21,536 bases of DNA. It comes from Clostridia bacterium (lineage in GTDB: Bacteria; Bacillota; Clostridia; Christensenellales; Borkfalkiaceae). The notes under the pieces were generated by a model that did not search any database, had not been told where the DNA came from, and worked only from the letters and a program-made list of their open reading frames with translations. The translations under genes and the position numbers were made by a program. Where the stretch lies: contig CAAFZH010000045.1 of assembly GCA_900767495.1 (NCBI GenBank), forward strand, positions 1-21,536, given 5' to 3'. Shown here piece after piece: positions 1 to 7,059 of the stretch (positions are counted from its first letter, which is position 1; each line of letters begins with the position of its first letter).

Positions 1-26
1 AGAAAATTTTCTCGCGCCGCTTTTTT

Positions 27-227
27 TTAAAAAGATTTTGACAATGCAAATACCGCACATATTGAAAAAGCCGTTATAATTACCGCACTTACAATTCTTA
101 CTATAAAACCGTGTGCCGCACCTCTTCGCGTTTGAGGTTTATCTATTGCTATACATATTATCAACCCTATCAACCCTAGTAAAAAGCCGACGGCAAAACC
201 GCCGCCATATGAACCTTCTTCCGCCAT
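27..227 (-). CDS. Small two-helix membrane protein, function unknown
   Basis: This 66-residue protein has two hydrophobic stretches (about residues 10-28 and 42-61). They are joined by a short basic loop containing DKPQTRRGAAHGF, and the N-terminus is glycine-rich. It is probably an integral membrane protein with two spanning helices. A GGAGG site lies eight bases before the ATG, and a sigma-A-type promoter is upstream, so it is likely a real gene despite its size. It diverges from the XRE regulator at 335-613 and shares its control region, so regulation by that protein is plausible (inference). I do not recognise a named family and assign no function. Confidence 0.7.
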   Translation of the reverse strand: MAEEGSYGGGFAVGFLLGLIGLIICIAIDKPQTRRGAAHGFIVRIVSAVIITAFSICAVFALSKSF

Positions 228-260
228 TTTTATATCCTCCGTATAAATAAGTCAATTATT

Positions 261-289
261 AGTTTACCAAAGTATTTATATTTTGTCAA
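261..289 (-). promoter_or_regulatory. Predicted sigma-A promoter for the small membrane protein
   Basis: On the minus strand there is a perfect -35 box TTGACA (284-289), a 17-base spacer and a -10 box TAAACT (261-266). It points at the gene starting at 227. Box quality and spacing fit a housekeeping promoter. Confidence 0.6.
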
Positions 290-311
290 GTAATTTTTAT
301 ATAATTGTCAA
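283..311. promoter_or_regulatory. Tandem TTGTCAA boxes, candidate operator
   Basis: TTGTCAA occurs at 283-289 and again at 305-311, 22 bases apart, about two helical turns. On the minus strand both read TTGACAA, and the first doubles as the -35 box of the small membrane protein gene. The second lies just upstream of the XRE start. A repeat on one face of the helix between a regulator and its divergent neighbour suggests an autoregulatory operator. AT-rich sequence can give such repeats by chance. Confidence 0.35.
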
Positions 312-334
312 AAAGAAATATACTAAGGCAAACG

Positions 335-613
335 ATGTTAAACGATAGAATAAAAGAATTAAGACAAGCAAAACGCTTAACTCAAGTGGAATTAGCAAAC
401 GAATTAGGACTTACGAAACAATGCGTAAGCAATTGGGAAAACGACAACGTGCAACCGTCGATTGATATGCTCGTAAAACTCGCCGACTATTTTAACGTAA
501 GCACGGATTATTTGTTATGCAGAGAAGATAGCGCAAAACTATGCGTAGAGGGTCTTTCCGTAACGGAAATTTCTCATATTAGCGATTTGATTGCCGACTT
601 AAAACGCAAATAA
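335..613 (+). CDS. XRE-family helix-turn-helix transcriptional regulator
   Basis: This is a small cytoplasmic DNA-binding protein of 92 residues. The HTH_3/Cro-CI domain covers about residues 4-60: RIKELRQAKRLTQVELA, then LGLTKQCVSNWENDNVQPS, then the usual end LADYFNVSTDYLL. The last 30 residues form a short charged tail, too small for a ligand-binding domain. I place the start at the ATG at 335 rather than the upstream in-frame TTG at 305, because AAGG sits six bases before the ATG and the family normally begins a few residues before RIKELR. It diverges from the two-helix membrane protein gene and probably controls that gene and itself (inference). A strong hairpin terminator follows directly. 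Confidence 0.85.
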   Translation: MLNDRIKELRQAKRLTQVELANELGLTKQCVSNWENDNVQPSIDMLVKLADYFNVSTDYLLCREDSAKLCVEGLSVTEISHISDLIADLKRK

Positions 614-616
614 AAC

Positions 617-651
617 TGCGGGCGCAAGTTTTTTTAAAACTTGCGCCCGCA
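617..651. terminator. Bidirectional intrinsic terminator
   Basis: A perfect 16-bp inverted repeat (617-632 with 636-651) has a three-base TTT loop and a GC-rich core. T-rich tracts lie on both outer sides. It sits three bases after the XRE stop codon and 17 bases beyond the stop of the converging mgtC-like gene, so it can end transcription from both sides. Confidence 0.85.
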
Positions 652-668
652 CCATTTTAATTTAAAGT

Positions 669-1382
669 TCAATCGAGTTCTTCGACGAAGTTTACGTATT
701 CCAACTGCTGAACGGCGGCGATTATGTCGTCGTGTTTCATAAACTTTTTAAAATCGCCCGACTTTATGGTAAGCGCGACGGTATAAACGTATAATCCCGT
801 ATTAAGATAAGCCGCATTAAGTTCTATGTCGTCGACTTTAAGTCCGAGTTTACGTATAGCCGTGATAAAATCGCGCAGAGAGTCTTTACTGGTAAGTTCT
901 AGGTGAATTTCAAAGTGATTGGAGCGGCGTTTAAAACCGTATTCCACACCCATAAATAGTGTAAGACAAATCATATAAGCGGCAAACGCCACGAGTGCGG
1001 CGGCGTACAGGTCAAGACCTATCAGTACGCCCACGAGGCACGCGCCCCACAGCGCGATCGAAGTTGTAAGTCCCTTTATCTGACTTTTGGAACTGTACAA
1101 TATCGTGTTTGAACTTATTATCGCTATACCTATTACCGTAGAGCCTATAACTATCGAAAAATTCGCGCCGCTGCCGATAAGATATTTGTCAACCATTGCC
1201 GAAAGCGTGGAAACGAGCGAAACGAGCATAAACGTTCTGAGACCCGCGGCGTGGCGTTTGGTTGCCCTCTCGCTGCCGACGAGTGCGCCTAAAAGTACCG
1301 TGAGCGCGATTTTCAGCGCGACCCCTCCGATATTGAAACCTTTACTCCATTCTCCTAAAAAATCCGCTATTATATCGTTCAT
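669..1382 (-). CDS. MgtC/SapB-family inner-membrane protein
   Basis: This 237-residue protein has an N-terminal membrane domain of four to five helices (about residues 20-145). It carries the MgtC hallmark GSERATKRHAAGLRT near residues 36-50. A soluble ACT-like C-terminal domain (about 155-237) follows. Relatives are linked to growth at low Mg2+, acid tolerance and control of ATP synthase or phosphate uptake in several bacteria; the precise role here is unknown. An excellent AGGAGG site (1389-1394) lies within the end of the upstream antiporter gene, and only three bases separate the two genes, so they are co-transcribed. The pairing with a cation/proton antiporter suggests a shared role in ion or pH homeostasis (inference). 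Confidence 0.88.
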   Translation of the reverse strand: MNDIIADFLGEWSKGFNIGGVALKIALTVLLGALVGSERATKRHAAGLRTFMLVSLVSTLSAMVDKYLIGSGANFSIVIGSTVIGIAIISSNTILYSSKSQIKGLTTSIALWGACLVGVLIGLDLYAAALVAFAAYMICLTLFMGVEYGFKRRSNHFEIHLELTSKDSLRDFITAIRKLGLKVDDIELNAAYLNTGLYVYTVALTIKSGDFKKFMKHDDIIAAVQQLEYVNFVEELD

Positions 1383-1385
1383 AAT

Positions 1386-2810
1386 TTACCTCCTGTTAAT
1401 AAATTTTCTGTTTTTATCCCGCAAAAGTAGTTCTTCGTTTTCCTCCGCGGCGGCTACGAATTCTTTTTCCTCGTCGCTGCGCGCGTAATTTTCGCGGTCG
1501 ATCTCGGCTTGAATGGCGTTCATTCTTTCTATCAATTCTTCACGCCGCGACGCGGTTTGTTCCTTTGGAATCTCCACTTCCGTGCCGCCTGTCGCGCCCG
1601 ACAGATTAAGCGCGAGTTTCGCCATTGCAGGACCTATCAACTCGTACAAAATACTCGACGACATTATAACCGTCTGAATAACCACGCCCGTTTCGCCGCC
1701 GATCGTCCTTGCGGCAAGTTCGGAAAGACCTATCGCAACGCCCGCCTGCGGAATAAGCGCAAGCCCCAGCGAGCGAGTGGATTTTTTGGGCTTTTTGCAA
1801 ATTTTACAACCGACGAACGCGCCCGCGTACTTACCGAGTATTCTTACAAAAAAGTACAGACAACCTATAACGAGCAACGGTACGCCCGCCACTTTTGCCG
1901 ACGAATCGAAAAGCGTATCGAGGCGAAAACTCATACCCGACCTTACGAAAAACACAAGCAAAAACGGCGGCGAAAAGTAATTAAGTTGTTTAAAAAGCCT
2001 GTCGTCGTCGGAAGCGTTTATATAAACCGCACCCATAACCATACACGCCATAAGCGGAGAAACTCCGAACGCGGCGCCCGCTCCGCAAACGGTAAAAAGC
2101 AGCGCAACCGATACTATAAGGCGATTATCGGTGGATCTTTTAGCCATAAGCAATTTTAAAGCAAAACCCGCAAGCGCGCCGAGAATTATCATAAGCAGGT
2201 TGTACACTATCGGCAAAGCGACCGTTTTTGCGTCAACCGACCCCGCGATCGTTGCGGTCGCTACGGATATCGCAACCGAGAACGCCAGCAGCGAAACTAC
2301 GTCGTCGAGCGCAACCACCGATATGAGCGTATCGACGAAATCGCCCTTCGCGCCCGTCTGCCGTATAGTCATAAGCGTGGACGCGGGCGCGGTAGCCGAA
2401 GCCAGCGCGGACAGCACGAGCGAAAACGCCGTGCCGAGTCCCAACACGAAATACGTAAGCACGAACACGAACAGCGAGGCGGTAAGCGACTCGAAAAGCG
2501 TTATTATAATAAGTTGTCTGCCTTTGCCTTTAAAGGACGAAAATCTGAAAAACTCGCCCGCGGAAAAGGCTATAAAAGCAAGAGCGACGTCCGATACGAA
2601 CGCCGACCCGTCAATTACCTTTTGCGGTACGGCTTTAAGGCAAAAAGGTCCTATTATCATACCCGCCACCACGTAAGCCGTTACGTTGGGCAGTTTTAAA
2701 AGTTTAGTTATACGCGTTGCCAGAAAACCTGCGGCGAGTATTATCGCTATCGACAACACCACCACCGAAACGGGCGACGTGCTTTGTAATTTTTCGTAGA
2801 ACTTATCCAC
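1386..2810 (-). CDS. CPA2-type cation/proton antiporter
   Basis: This is a 474-residue integral membrane antiporter of the Na+/H+ exchanger (monovalent cation:proton antiporter-2) family. It has about 12 helices (residues 15-415) and a charged, coiled-coil-like cytoplasmic tail of about 50 residues. Family marks are LKLPNVTAYVVAGMIIGP near residues 38-55, the ATAPAS unwound-helix segment near 139-144, and the acidic pair ALDDVVS at about 167-173, where the conserved aspartates bind ion or proton. There is no TrkA-N/KTN nucleotide-binding domain, so it is closer to NapA-like exchangers than to KefB/KefC. The start is GTG with a G-rich site just upstream. It leads the two-gene unit with the mgtC-like gene. 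Whether it moves Na+ or K+ cannot be told from sequence. Confidence 0.88.
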   Translation of the reverse strand: MDKFYEKLQSTSPVSVVVLSIAIILAAGFLATRITKLLKLPNVTAYVVAGMIIGPFCLKAVPQKVIDGSAFVSDVALAFIAFSAGEFFRFSSFKGKGRQLIIITLFESLTASLFVFVLTYFVLGLGTAFSLVLSALASATAPASTLMTIRQTGAKGDFVDTLISVVALDDVVSLLAFSVAISVATATIAGSVDAKTVALPIVYNLLMIILGALAGFALKLLMAKRSTDNRLIVSVALLFTVCGAGAAFGVSPLMACMVMGAVYINASDDDRLFKQLNYFSPPFLLVFFVRSGMSFRLDTLFDSSAKVAGVPLLVIGCLYFFVRILGKYAGAFVGCKICKKPKKSTRSLGLALIPQAGVAIGLSELAARTIGGETGVVIQTVIMSSSILYELIGPAMAKLALNLSGATGGTEVEIPKEQTASRREELIERMNAIQAEIDRENYARSDEEKEFVAAAEENEELLLRDKNRKFINRR

Positions 2811-2871
2811 GGCAACCCCCGTCAGCCGACCGAAATCAATCGGCTTTTAAAAACTAATGGTTTTTTGCCGT

Positions 2872-2900
2872 ACTTTAACACAAAAAAACGCGTTTGTCAA
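2872..2900 (-). promoter_or_regulatory. Predicted sigma-A promoter of the antiporter-mgtC unit
   Basis: On the minus strand there is a perfect -35 box TTGACA (2895-2900), a 17-base spacer and a -10 box TAAAGT (2872-2877). The leader of about 55 bases contains a six-base-pair hairpin (AGCCGA 2824-2829 with TCGGCT 2840-2845) shortly before the GTG start. It could affect translation, but no known riboswitch is apparent. Confidence 0.6.
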
Positions 2901-2930
2901 GGGAAAAGGCAAAAAAATGCGTAAAACGAT

Positions 2931-2949
2931 AAATTTTATAACAAAATTT
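2931..2949 (-). terminator. Weak AT-only hairpin at the end of the shikimate operon
   Basis: A 7-bp inverted repeat AAATTTT/AAAATTT with a five-base loop overlaps the aroQ stop codon. T-rich stretches follow on the minus strand (CGTTTT, then ATTTTTTT). With no GC pairs it would be a poor intrinsic terminator. I see no better one before the next promoter. Confidence 0.3.
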
Positions 2950-3376
2950 ACAAGTTTTGCACGAAATAATCTATCGCTTCGGCATACCCGTGAAAACCTT
3001 TGCCGACTATCGTTTTTTGAGCGTACAGACTTATAAAACTGATTTTTCTGAATTCTTCACGCGAATTTATATCGCTTAAATGCACTTCTGCCGTGGGCAG
3101 ATTTACGGCTTTCAACGCGTCAAGCAAGGCGATACTCGTATGAGTATATGCTCCCGCGTTTATTATTATTCCGTCGAATTTTTTGTATGCGCGCTGAATA
3201 ATATCCACCAACTCGCCCTCGTGATTGCTTTGTTTTATCTTTACTTTTACGCCTTTTAAAGCGGCGTGTTTTTTTATAAAATCGACCAGATCTTTATAAG
3301 CGGAATCGCCGTAAATTTCGGGTTCTCTTACGCCGAGCATATTGAGATTAACTCCGTTTAACACGAGCAGTTTCAT
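2948..3376 (-). CDS. aroQ: 3-dehydroquinate dehydratase, type II
   Basis: It catalyses the third shikimate-pathway step, trans-dehydration of 3-dehydroquinate to 3-dehydroshikimate, as a cytoplasmic dodecamer in characterised relatives. The 142 residues match the usual length of about 145. Visible marks are NGVNLNMLGVREPEIYG (the flexible active-site loop with catalytic Tyr; most relatives have NGPNLN), QSNHEGELVD, the INAGAYTH segment, and EVHLSDINSREEFR with the catalytic His. The reading frame is open for 21 more codons upstream, but the ATG at 3376 starts exactly at the conserved MKLLVLNG and shares ATGA with the aroE-aroK stop, indicating translational coupling. A GGAG lies a rather long 14 bases upstream. 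It is the last gene of the operon. Confidence 0.95.
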   Translation of the reverse strand: MKLLVLNGVNLNMLGVREPEIYGDSAYKDLVDFIKKHAALKGVKVKIKQSNHEGELVDIIQRAYKKFDGIIINAGAYTHTSIALLDALKAVNLPTAEVHLSDINSREEFRKISFISLYAQKTIVGKGFHGYAEAIDYFVQNL

Positions 3377-4590
3377 ATAAGTTTTAATATCTCCTTTGCA
3401 CAATTTTCGGGGTTGTCGTTTCTTATCTTTATATCGCAAACCGCGCTATACAACGGTCTACGCATTTCGTACAACTTTTTTGCGCCCACGCGTTTTGCTA
3501 CGGGTCTATGCTCGTCGGTAAGTTCGTCTACGCTACGGTCAACCCATATAACCTTGCCGCAACGCCTGATAGCGCGGCAGTTTTTTTCCGCCTCGACCGC
3601 GCCGCCGCCCGCAACTATTATCACGCCGCGCCTTTGGCAGGCGTCGTTTACGGCGAGTTCCTCTATCTGTCTGAAATAATCTTCGCCGTACCTTATTATA
3701 ATATCCTCGGGCGAAAGTTTATAATTCCTTTGTATGCAGTCGTCCGTATCGACCACTTCTCTGCCCGTATACGCGCCGAGAATTTTGCCCACGGTACTTT
3801 TGCCCGCGCCCGACGCCCCCACGAGAATAATATTATCGGTTTCGCGCCTGATACGGTTTACTTCCGAGTCTATTTCGTTTTCCCGAGCCTCGCGCCCGTC
3901 GAAAAGGTTTTCGCTGTTATAGGCTTGCGCCACGAGCATATAAAGTCCGTTTACGGCGCGCACGCCAAGGCTTTCGGCTTGCAAAATAAGTTCGGTACGA
4001 GATGGGTTATAGGTCAAGTCCACCACCGCGGATAGTTGAGGAAAGCGCGACAAATCCACGGGGCGATTTTCGTCGAACGGATAAGTTCCTACGGGGGTAC
4101 AGTTTATAACTATCTGCGTATCGGCGGCGAGCGAATAACAGTTTTGGTAATTCACCTCGCCCGTGCGGCTGACCGTAGTGATTTCAGCCGCGCCGAATGC
4201 GGATAAAAAGACGCGCGCGGTTTTAGCCGCTCCGCCGCTGCCGAGAATTAAAACGTTTTTGTTTTCGGCGTGAATATCCGCCTTTTTTAAAGTGTAGGCA
4301 AGACCGAAAACGTCCGTGTTGTAGCCGTAAAGTTTGCCGTTTTCGTTTACTACCGTATTGACCGCGCCTATTTTTGCGGCTGAACTTTCAACCTCGTCGA
4401 GGTATTTTATAACCTCGGTTTTATACGGAACGGTTACGTTAAGTCCCTTATAATTTTTAGCGAGTATAAACTCGCCGAGTTTATTTAAAGGCAGTTCCTT
4501 CAACTCGTAATCGTACCCGCGCCGTTTATGTATAAGCGACGAATAACTGTGCTTTAACTTTTCGCCGAGCAAATAATATTTATCGCTCAT
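3373..4590 (-). CDS. aroEK: Fused shikimate dehydrogenase-shikimate kinase
   Basis: One 405-residue chain carries two consecutive pathway enzymes. Residues 1 to about 240 are shikimate dehydrogenase: a substrate loop with SYSSLIH (15-21), NVTVPYK with the catalytic Lys57, GYNTD with Asp93, and an NADP Rossmann loop GSGGAA (117-122). Residues about 252-405 are shikimate kinase: Walker A GASGAGKST (258-266), the Asp pair DTDD, the FRQIEE substrate arginine, AGGGAV, and an HRPVA/RRPLY lid region. All key residues appear present in both halves, so both steps (dehydroshikimate to shikimate to shikimate-3-phosphate) should work. It overlaps chorismate mutase by 11 bases and aroQ by 4. No stop or frameshift lies at the junction. 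Confidence 0.94.
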   Translation of the reverse strand: MSDKYYLLGEKLKHSYSSLIHKRRGYDYELKELPLNKLGEFILAKNYKGLNVTVPYKTEVIKYLDEVESSAAKIGAVNTVVNENGKLYGYNTDVFGLAYTLKKADIHAENKNVLILGSGGAAKTARVFLSAFGAAEITTVSRTGEVNYQNCYSLAADTQIVINCTPVGTYPFDENRPVDLSRFPQLSAVVDLTYNPSRTELILQAESLGVRAVNGLYMLVAQAYNSENLFDGREARENEIDSEVNRIRRETDNIILVGASGAGKSTVGKILGAYTGREVVDTDDCIQRNYKLSPEDIIIRYGEDYFRQIEELAVNDACQRRGVIIVAGGGAVEAEKNCRAIRRCGKVIWVDRSVDELTDEHRPVAKRVGAKKLYEMRRPLYSAVCDIKIRNDNPENCAKEILKLI

Positions 4591-4846
4591 CTTTTGCCTG
4601 CCTTTGCTTGCTTATTTTAAAAACGGCGGCGTATAGGTCGGTTATCGCCTCTTTTTGGCTCGGAGTTTTACCGCTTAAAAGCCTGTCGAGTACGATTTTT
4701 TCGCGCGAAAAATCCTCCACGCACATACCGCCCGCTCGCTTTACCTCGCCGATTTTATCCGTAGCGGCAAGTCTTTTTAAAAACGCCGAAACGAGTTCGT
4801 CGTCCGCTTTGTCAACCTCTTTTCTTAAATCTTCTATCTCTTTCAT
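4580..4846 (-). CDS. Chorismate mutase, AroQ class (monofunctional)
   Basis: This 88-residue all-helical enzyme is predicted to convert chorismate to prephenate, the first step towards phenylalanine and tyrosine. It aligns by eye with the E. coli P-protein mutase domain: IEDLRKEVDKADDELV (Arg8), Arg25, Lys36 in GEVKR, Asp45, Glu49 in FSREK, and the C-terminal Gln83 that corresponds to the catalytic glutamine. It has no dehydratase, dehydrogenase or DAHP synthase fusion partner. The ATG start lies inside the end of aroC (35-base overlap) with only a weak ribosome binding site, so translation probably depends on coupling. It is placed among the shikimate genes, directly after chorismate synthase. 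Confidence 0.9.
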   Translation of the reverse strand: MKEIEDLRKEVDKADDELVSAFLKRLAATDKIGEVKRAGGMCVEDFSREKIVLDRLLSGKTPSQKEAITDLYAAVFKISKQRQAKDER

Positions 4847-5840
4847 ATAAAATCTCGTCTAAAACGGCTATCGCCGCAACGCCCTCTATTATAGGCGCGG
4901 CGCGCCTTGCAACGCACGCGTCGTGCCTGCCGCAAACGCTTATTTCCGCGTTTTCGCCCGTAAGCAGGTTTACCGTAGACTGCGTTTTACCGATAGACGG
5001 CGTGGGTTTGAACGCAACCGAAAAAGTAATTTCGTCGCCGCAGGTTATGCCGCCGAAAACCCCGCCCTCGTCGTTTTTCTCAAAAACTATTTTTTCGCCG
5101 TCGTAGCGCATGCCGTCGTTAGCCGCGCTGCCGCGCATACCGCAAAGCGCAAAGCCTTTGCCGAATTCCACGCCCCTTACCGCAGGCACGGCATAGACGA
5201 GTTGCGCGATTTTGCCGTCGATACCGTCGAACAAACTGCCGCCCAGACCCTTGGGACAATTTTTTATAACGCAGTCTATCCTGCCGCCCACCGAATCGCC
5301 CTCGGCTTTAGCCGAGGATATTTCGGCGTTCATCGCGTTTTCGTCGCCGCAGGCATTGCCCGCCGCAACGAGTTTTGCGTTAATTTCGCAGCCGTAATTC
5401 GCCTTTAAAATATCCGCCGCGATCGCCCCCACGGCGCACAGCGCGACGGTAAGTCTGCCCGAATATTCGCCGCCGCCCGTAAAATCGAGTTCGCCGTTTT
5501 TAAAATATCTGCCTACGTCTGCGTGGGACGGGCGAGGAACGCCGTACAGTTTTGCGTACTCAGCAGAATTTTGCTTTTCGTTTGCAAACGAAATTTTCAG
5601 TTTGCCCGTTATTTTGCCGTTTTTAACGCCCGACAGATAATGCGGAATATCGCTCTCTTTTCTTTCGGTCGCGCCGACGGCGTTTTTAGCCGAACGCCTT
5701 TCGAGCGCGTACAAAACCGCGGCGTTATCAAAAGCAAAGCCTTTAAGTCCGCTTGCGGTAACAACAATCTCCTTACCGTGCGACGAACCGCTTATTTCAA
5801 TTTTAATTTTTTTACCTTTATATTTGCTCGTAAACGCCAC
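4812..5840 (-). CDS. aroC: Chorismate synthase
   Basis: It carries out the last shikimate step, FMN-dependent 1,4-elimination of phosphate from EPSP to chorismate. The 342 residues are slightly short for the family (about 350-390). Recognisable blocks are the N-terminal SSHG, RPSHADVGRY, FTGGGEYSGR, and the C-terminal signature RHDACVARRAAPIIEG. Several usual residues differ: GESHG is GSSHG, and the SxRE of the middle signature is SGRL. So it belongs to a divergent branch, although the essential histidines and the C-terminal motif are kept. The start is GTG with AAAGG nine bases upstream, overlapping aroA by 23 bases. I expect it to be active, because the operon has no other chorismate synthase. 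Confidence 0.93.
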   Translation of the reverse strand: MAFTSKYKGKKIKIEISGSSHGKEIVVTASGLKGFAFDNAAVLYALERRSAKNAVGATERKESDIPHYLSGVKNGKITGKLKISFANEKQNSAEYAKLYGVPRPSHADVGRYFKNGELDFTGGGEYSGRLTVALCAVGAIAADILKANYGCEINAKLVAAGNACGDENAMNAEISSAKAEGDSVGGRIDCVIKNCPKGLGGSLFDGIDGKIAQLVYAVPAVRGVEFGKGFALCGMRGSAANDGMRYDGEKIVFEKNDEGGVFGGITCGDEITFSVAFKPTPSIGKTQSTVNLLTGENAEISVCGRHDACVARRAAPIIEGVAAIAVLDEILYERDRRFKKRG

Positions 5841-7059
5841 CCCCTGTCGCCTTTAACGCCCCGAAAAATCCGGGATAAGATTTGCTCACGCTTTCGGCGT
5901 GGTCTATAACGCTTTTACCCTGCGCCGCCGATGCTAAAACCGCTTCCGCCATAACTATTCTGTGGTCGCGCGCGGCGGCGAATACGCCACCGCGCGGCTT
6001 TCCGCCCGTTATTATAAGCGTATCGCCGTTTAACTTAGTTTCTATCCCCGCCGCGCCGAGCATTTTAATTATAGCGGCAAGTCTGTCGCTCTCTTTGTTT
6101 TTCAGCCTGTCCGTATCTTTTATAACGGTTTCGCCGTGCGCATACGCCCCGACTACCGCCGCTATCGGCGCGAGATCGGGATTGTTTTTACAAGAAAATT
6201 CAATGCCTTTCAGTTGACTTTTTTCCGCAGTAACGCAATCTTCGCCCACGCTTATATTCGCCCCGAAATCTTTTAAAATATCGATAATCGCCCTATCGGG
6301 TTGTTTACTGTTTTTATTAAGTCCGCAGACGGTGATTTTGCCGCCTATCGCGCCGAGCGCGAGAAAATTAGCCGCCGCCGAAAAATCGCCCTCCGCCGCG
6401 ATAACCTTCGGGCTTTTATAAGTGCCGCCGTAAACGGTTATTTCGTCGCCGGCAAAAATCGTTTTCACGCCGAATTTTTCAAGCGCGGAAAGCGTGAGCG
6501 AGATATATCCCTCGCTTACGCTTTCGCCGACAAGTTTTATTTTGCTTACGCCGTTTAATGCGGCAAGCGCGATTAAAAGTCCGCTTACGAGTTGCGAGCC
6601 GTCCGCCCTGTTTACCGTATATTCTCCGACGGTAAGCCTGCCGCCGAAACTATCGCCCGTTATGGTCGCGCCGCCGTTTTTCAGCGCGGAAAAATCCGTT
6701 TTCAAAAGCCTTTCGCCCAACTTTCCGCTTACGGTATATCTCCCGCTTGCGCCTGTCGCGCAGGCAACGGGCAAAATAACCCGAGCGGCAAAACCGCTTT
6801 CGTTAAAATCGAGTTTTACGGTTTTTTCGCCGTTACTTAAGCCGATAACTTCCGCGTCGCCGCCCGTAAAATTTATTTTCGCGCCGAGCGCGATAAGGCA
6901 GTTTGCCGTCGCGTTTATATCGTCCGCGTTGCCGACGTTTTTTATTATCGTTTTACCCCTGCAAAGCGCGGCGCATATAAGGTATCTTTGCGCCGCCGAC
7001 TTGCTCGGCGGCGCAAAGATCTTTCCGTTTGCCTTAAACGGAGAAATTTCGGCTACCAT
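5818..7059 (-). CDS. aroA: 5-enolpyruvylshikimate-3-phosphate synthase
   Basis: It joins PEP to shikimate-3-phosphate to make EPSP in the cytoplasm. The 413 residues and two repeated inverse alpha-beta domains fit the family. Motifs are PSKSAAQRYL near residue 18 (catalytic Lys, Ser, Arg), NESGFAAR (the PEP-binding loop, NAGTAMR in E. coli), GSQLVSGLLIALAAL, GDFSAAANFLA, a central DLAPIAAV, and DTDRLKNKESDRLAAI with the conserved KESDR. The PEP loop differs from the E. coli type at the threonine (Phe here) and at the residue after the arginine (Val for Pro). A GAGG site lies about ten bases before the ATG. The gene overlaps aroB by 7 bases and aroC by 23. Confidence 0.95.
   Translation of the reverse strand: MVAEISPFKANGKIFAPPSKSAAQRYLICAALCRGKTIIKNVGNADDINATANCLIALGAKINFTGGDAEVIGLSNGEKTVKLDFNESGFAARVILPVACATGASGRYTVSGKLGERLLKTDFSALKNGGATITGDSFGGRLTVGEYTVNRADGSQLVSGLLIALAALNGVSKIKLVGESVSEGYISLTLSALEKFGVKTIFAGDEITVYGGTYKSPKVIAAEGDFSAAANFLALGAIGGKITVCGLNKNSKQPDRAIIDILKDFGANISVGEDCVTAEKSQLKGIEFSCKNNPDLAPIAAVVGAYAHGETVIKDTDRLKNKESDRLAAIIKMLGAAGIETKLNGDTLIITGGKPRGGVFAAARDHRIVMAEAVLASAAQGKSVIDHAESVSKSYPGFFGALKATGGGVYEQI

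Noticed and set aside
305..334. The upstream TTG as the start of the XRE regulator
   Set aside because: It has no ribosome binding site and adds ten residues not expected in the family, while the ATG at 335 has AAGG at a good distance.
1509..2159. A 216-codon plus-strand open frame inside the antiporter gene, and many similar plus-strand frames across the shikimate genes
   Set aside because: They lie antisense to well-recognised genes, encode low-complexity Arg/Ser/Ala-rich sequence without domains, and have no ribosome binding sites. They result from codon bias in the real genes.
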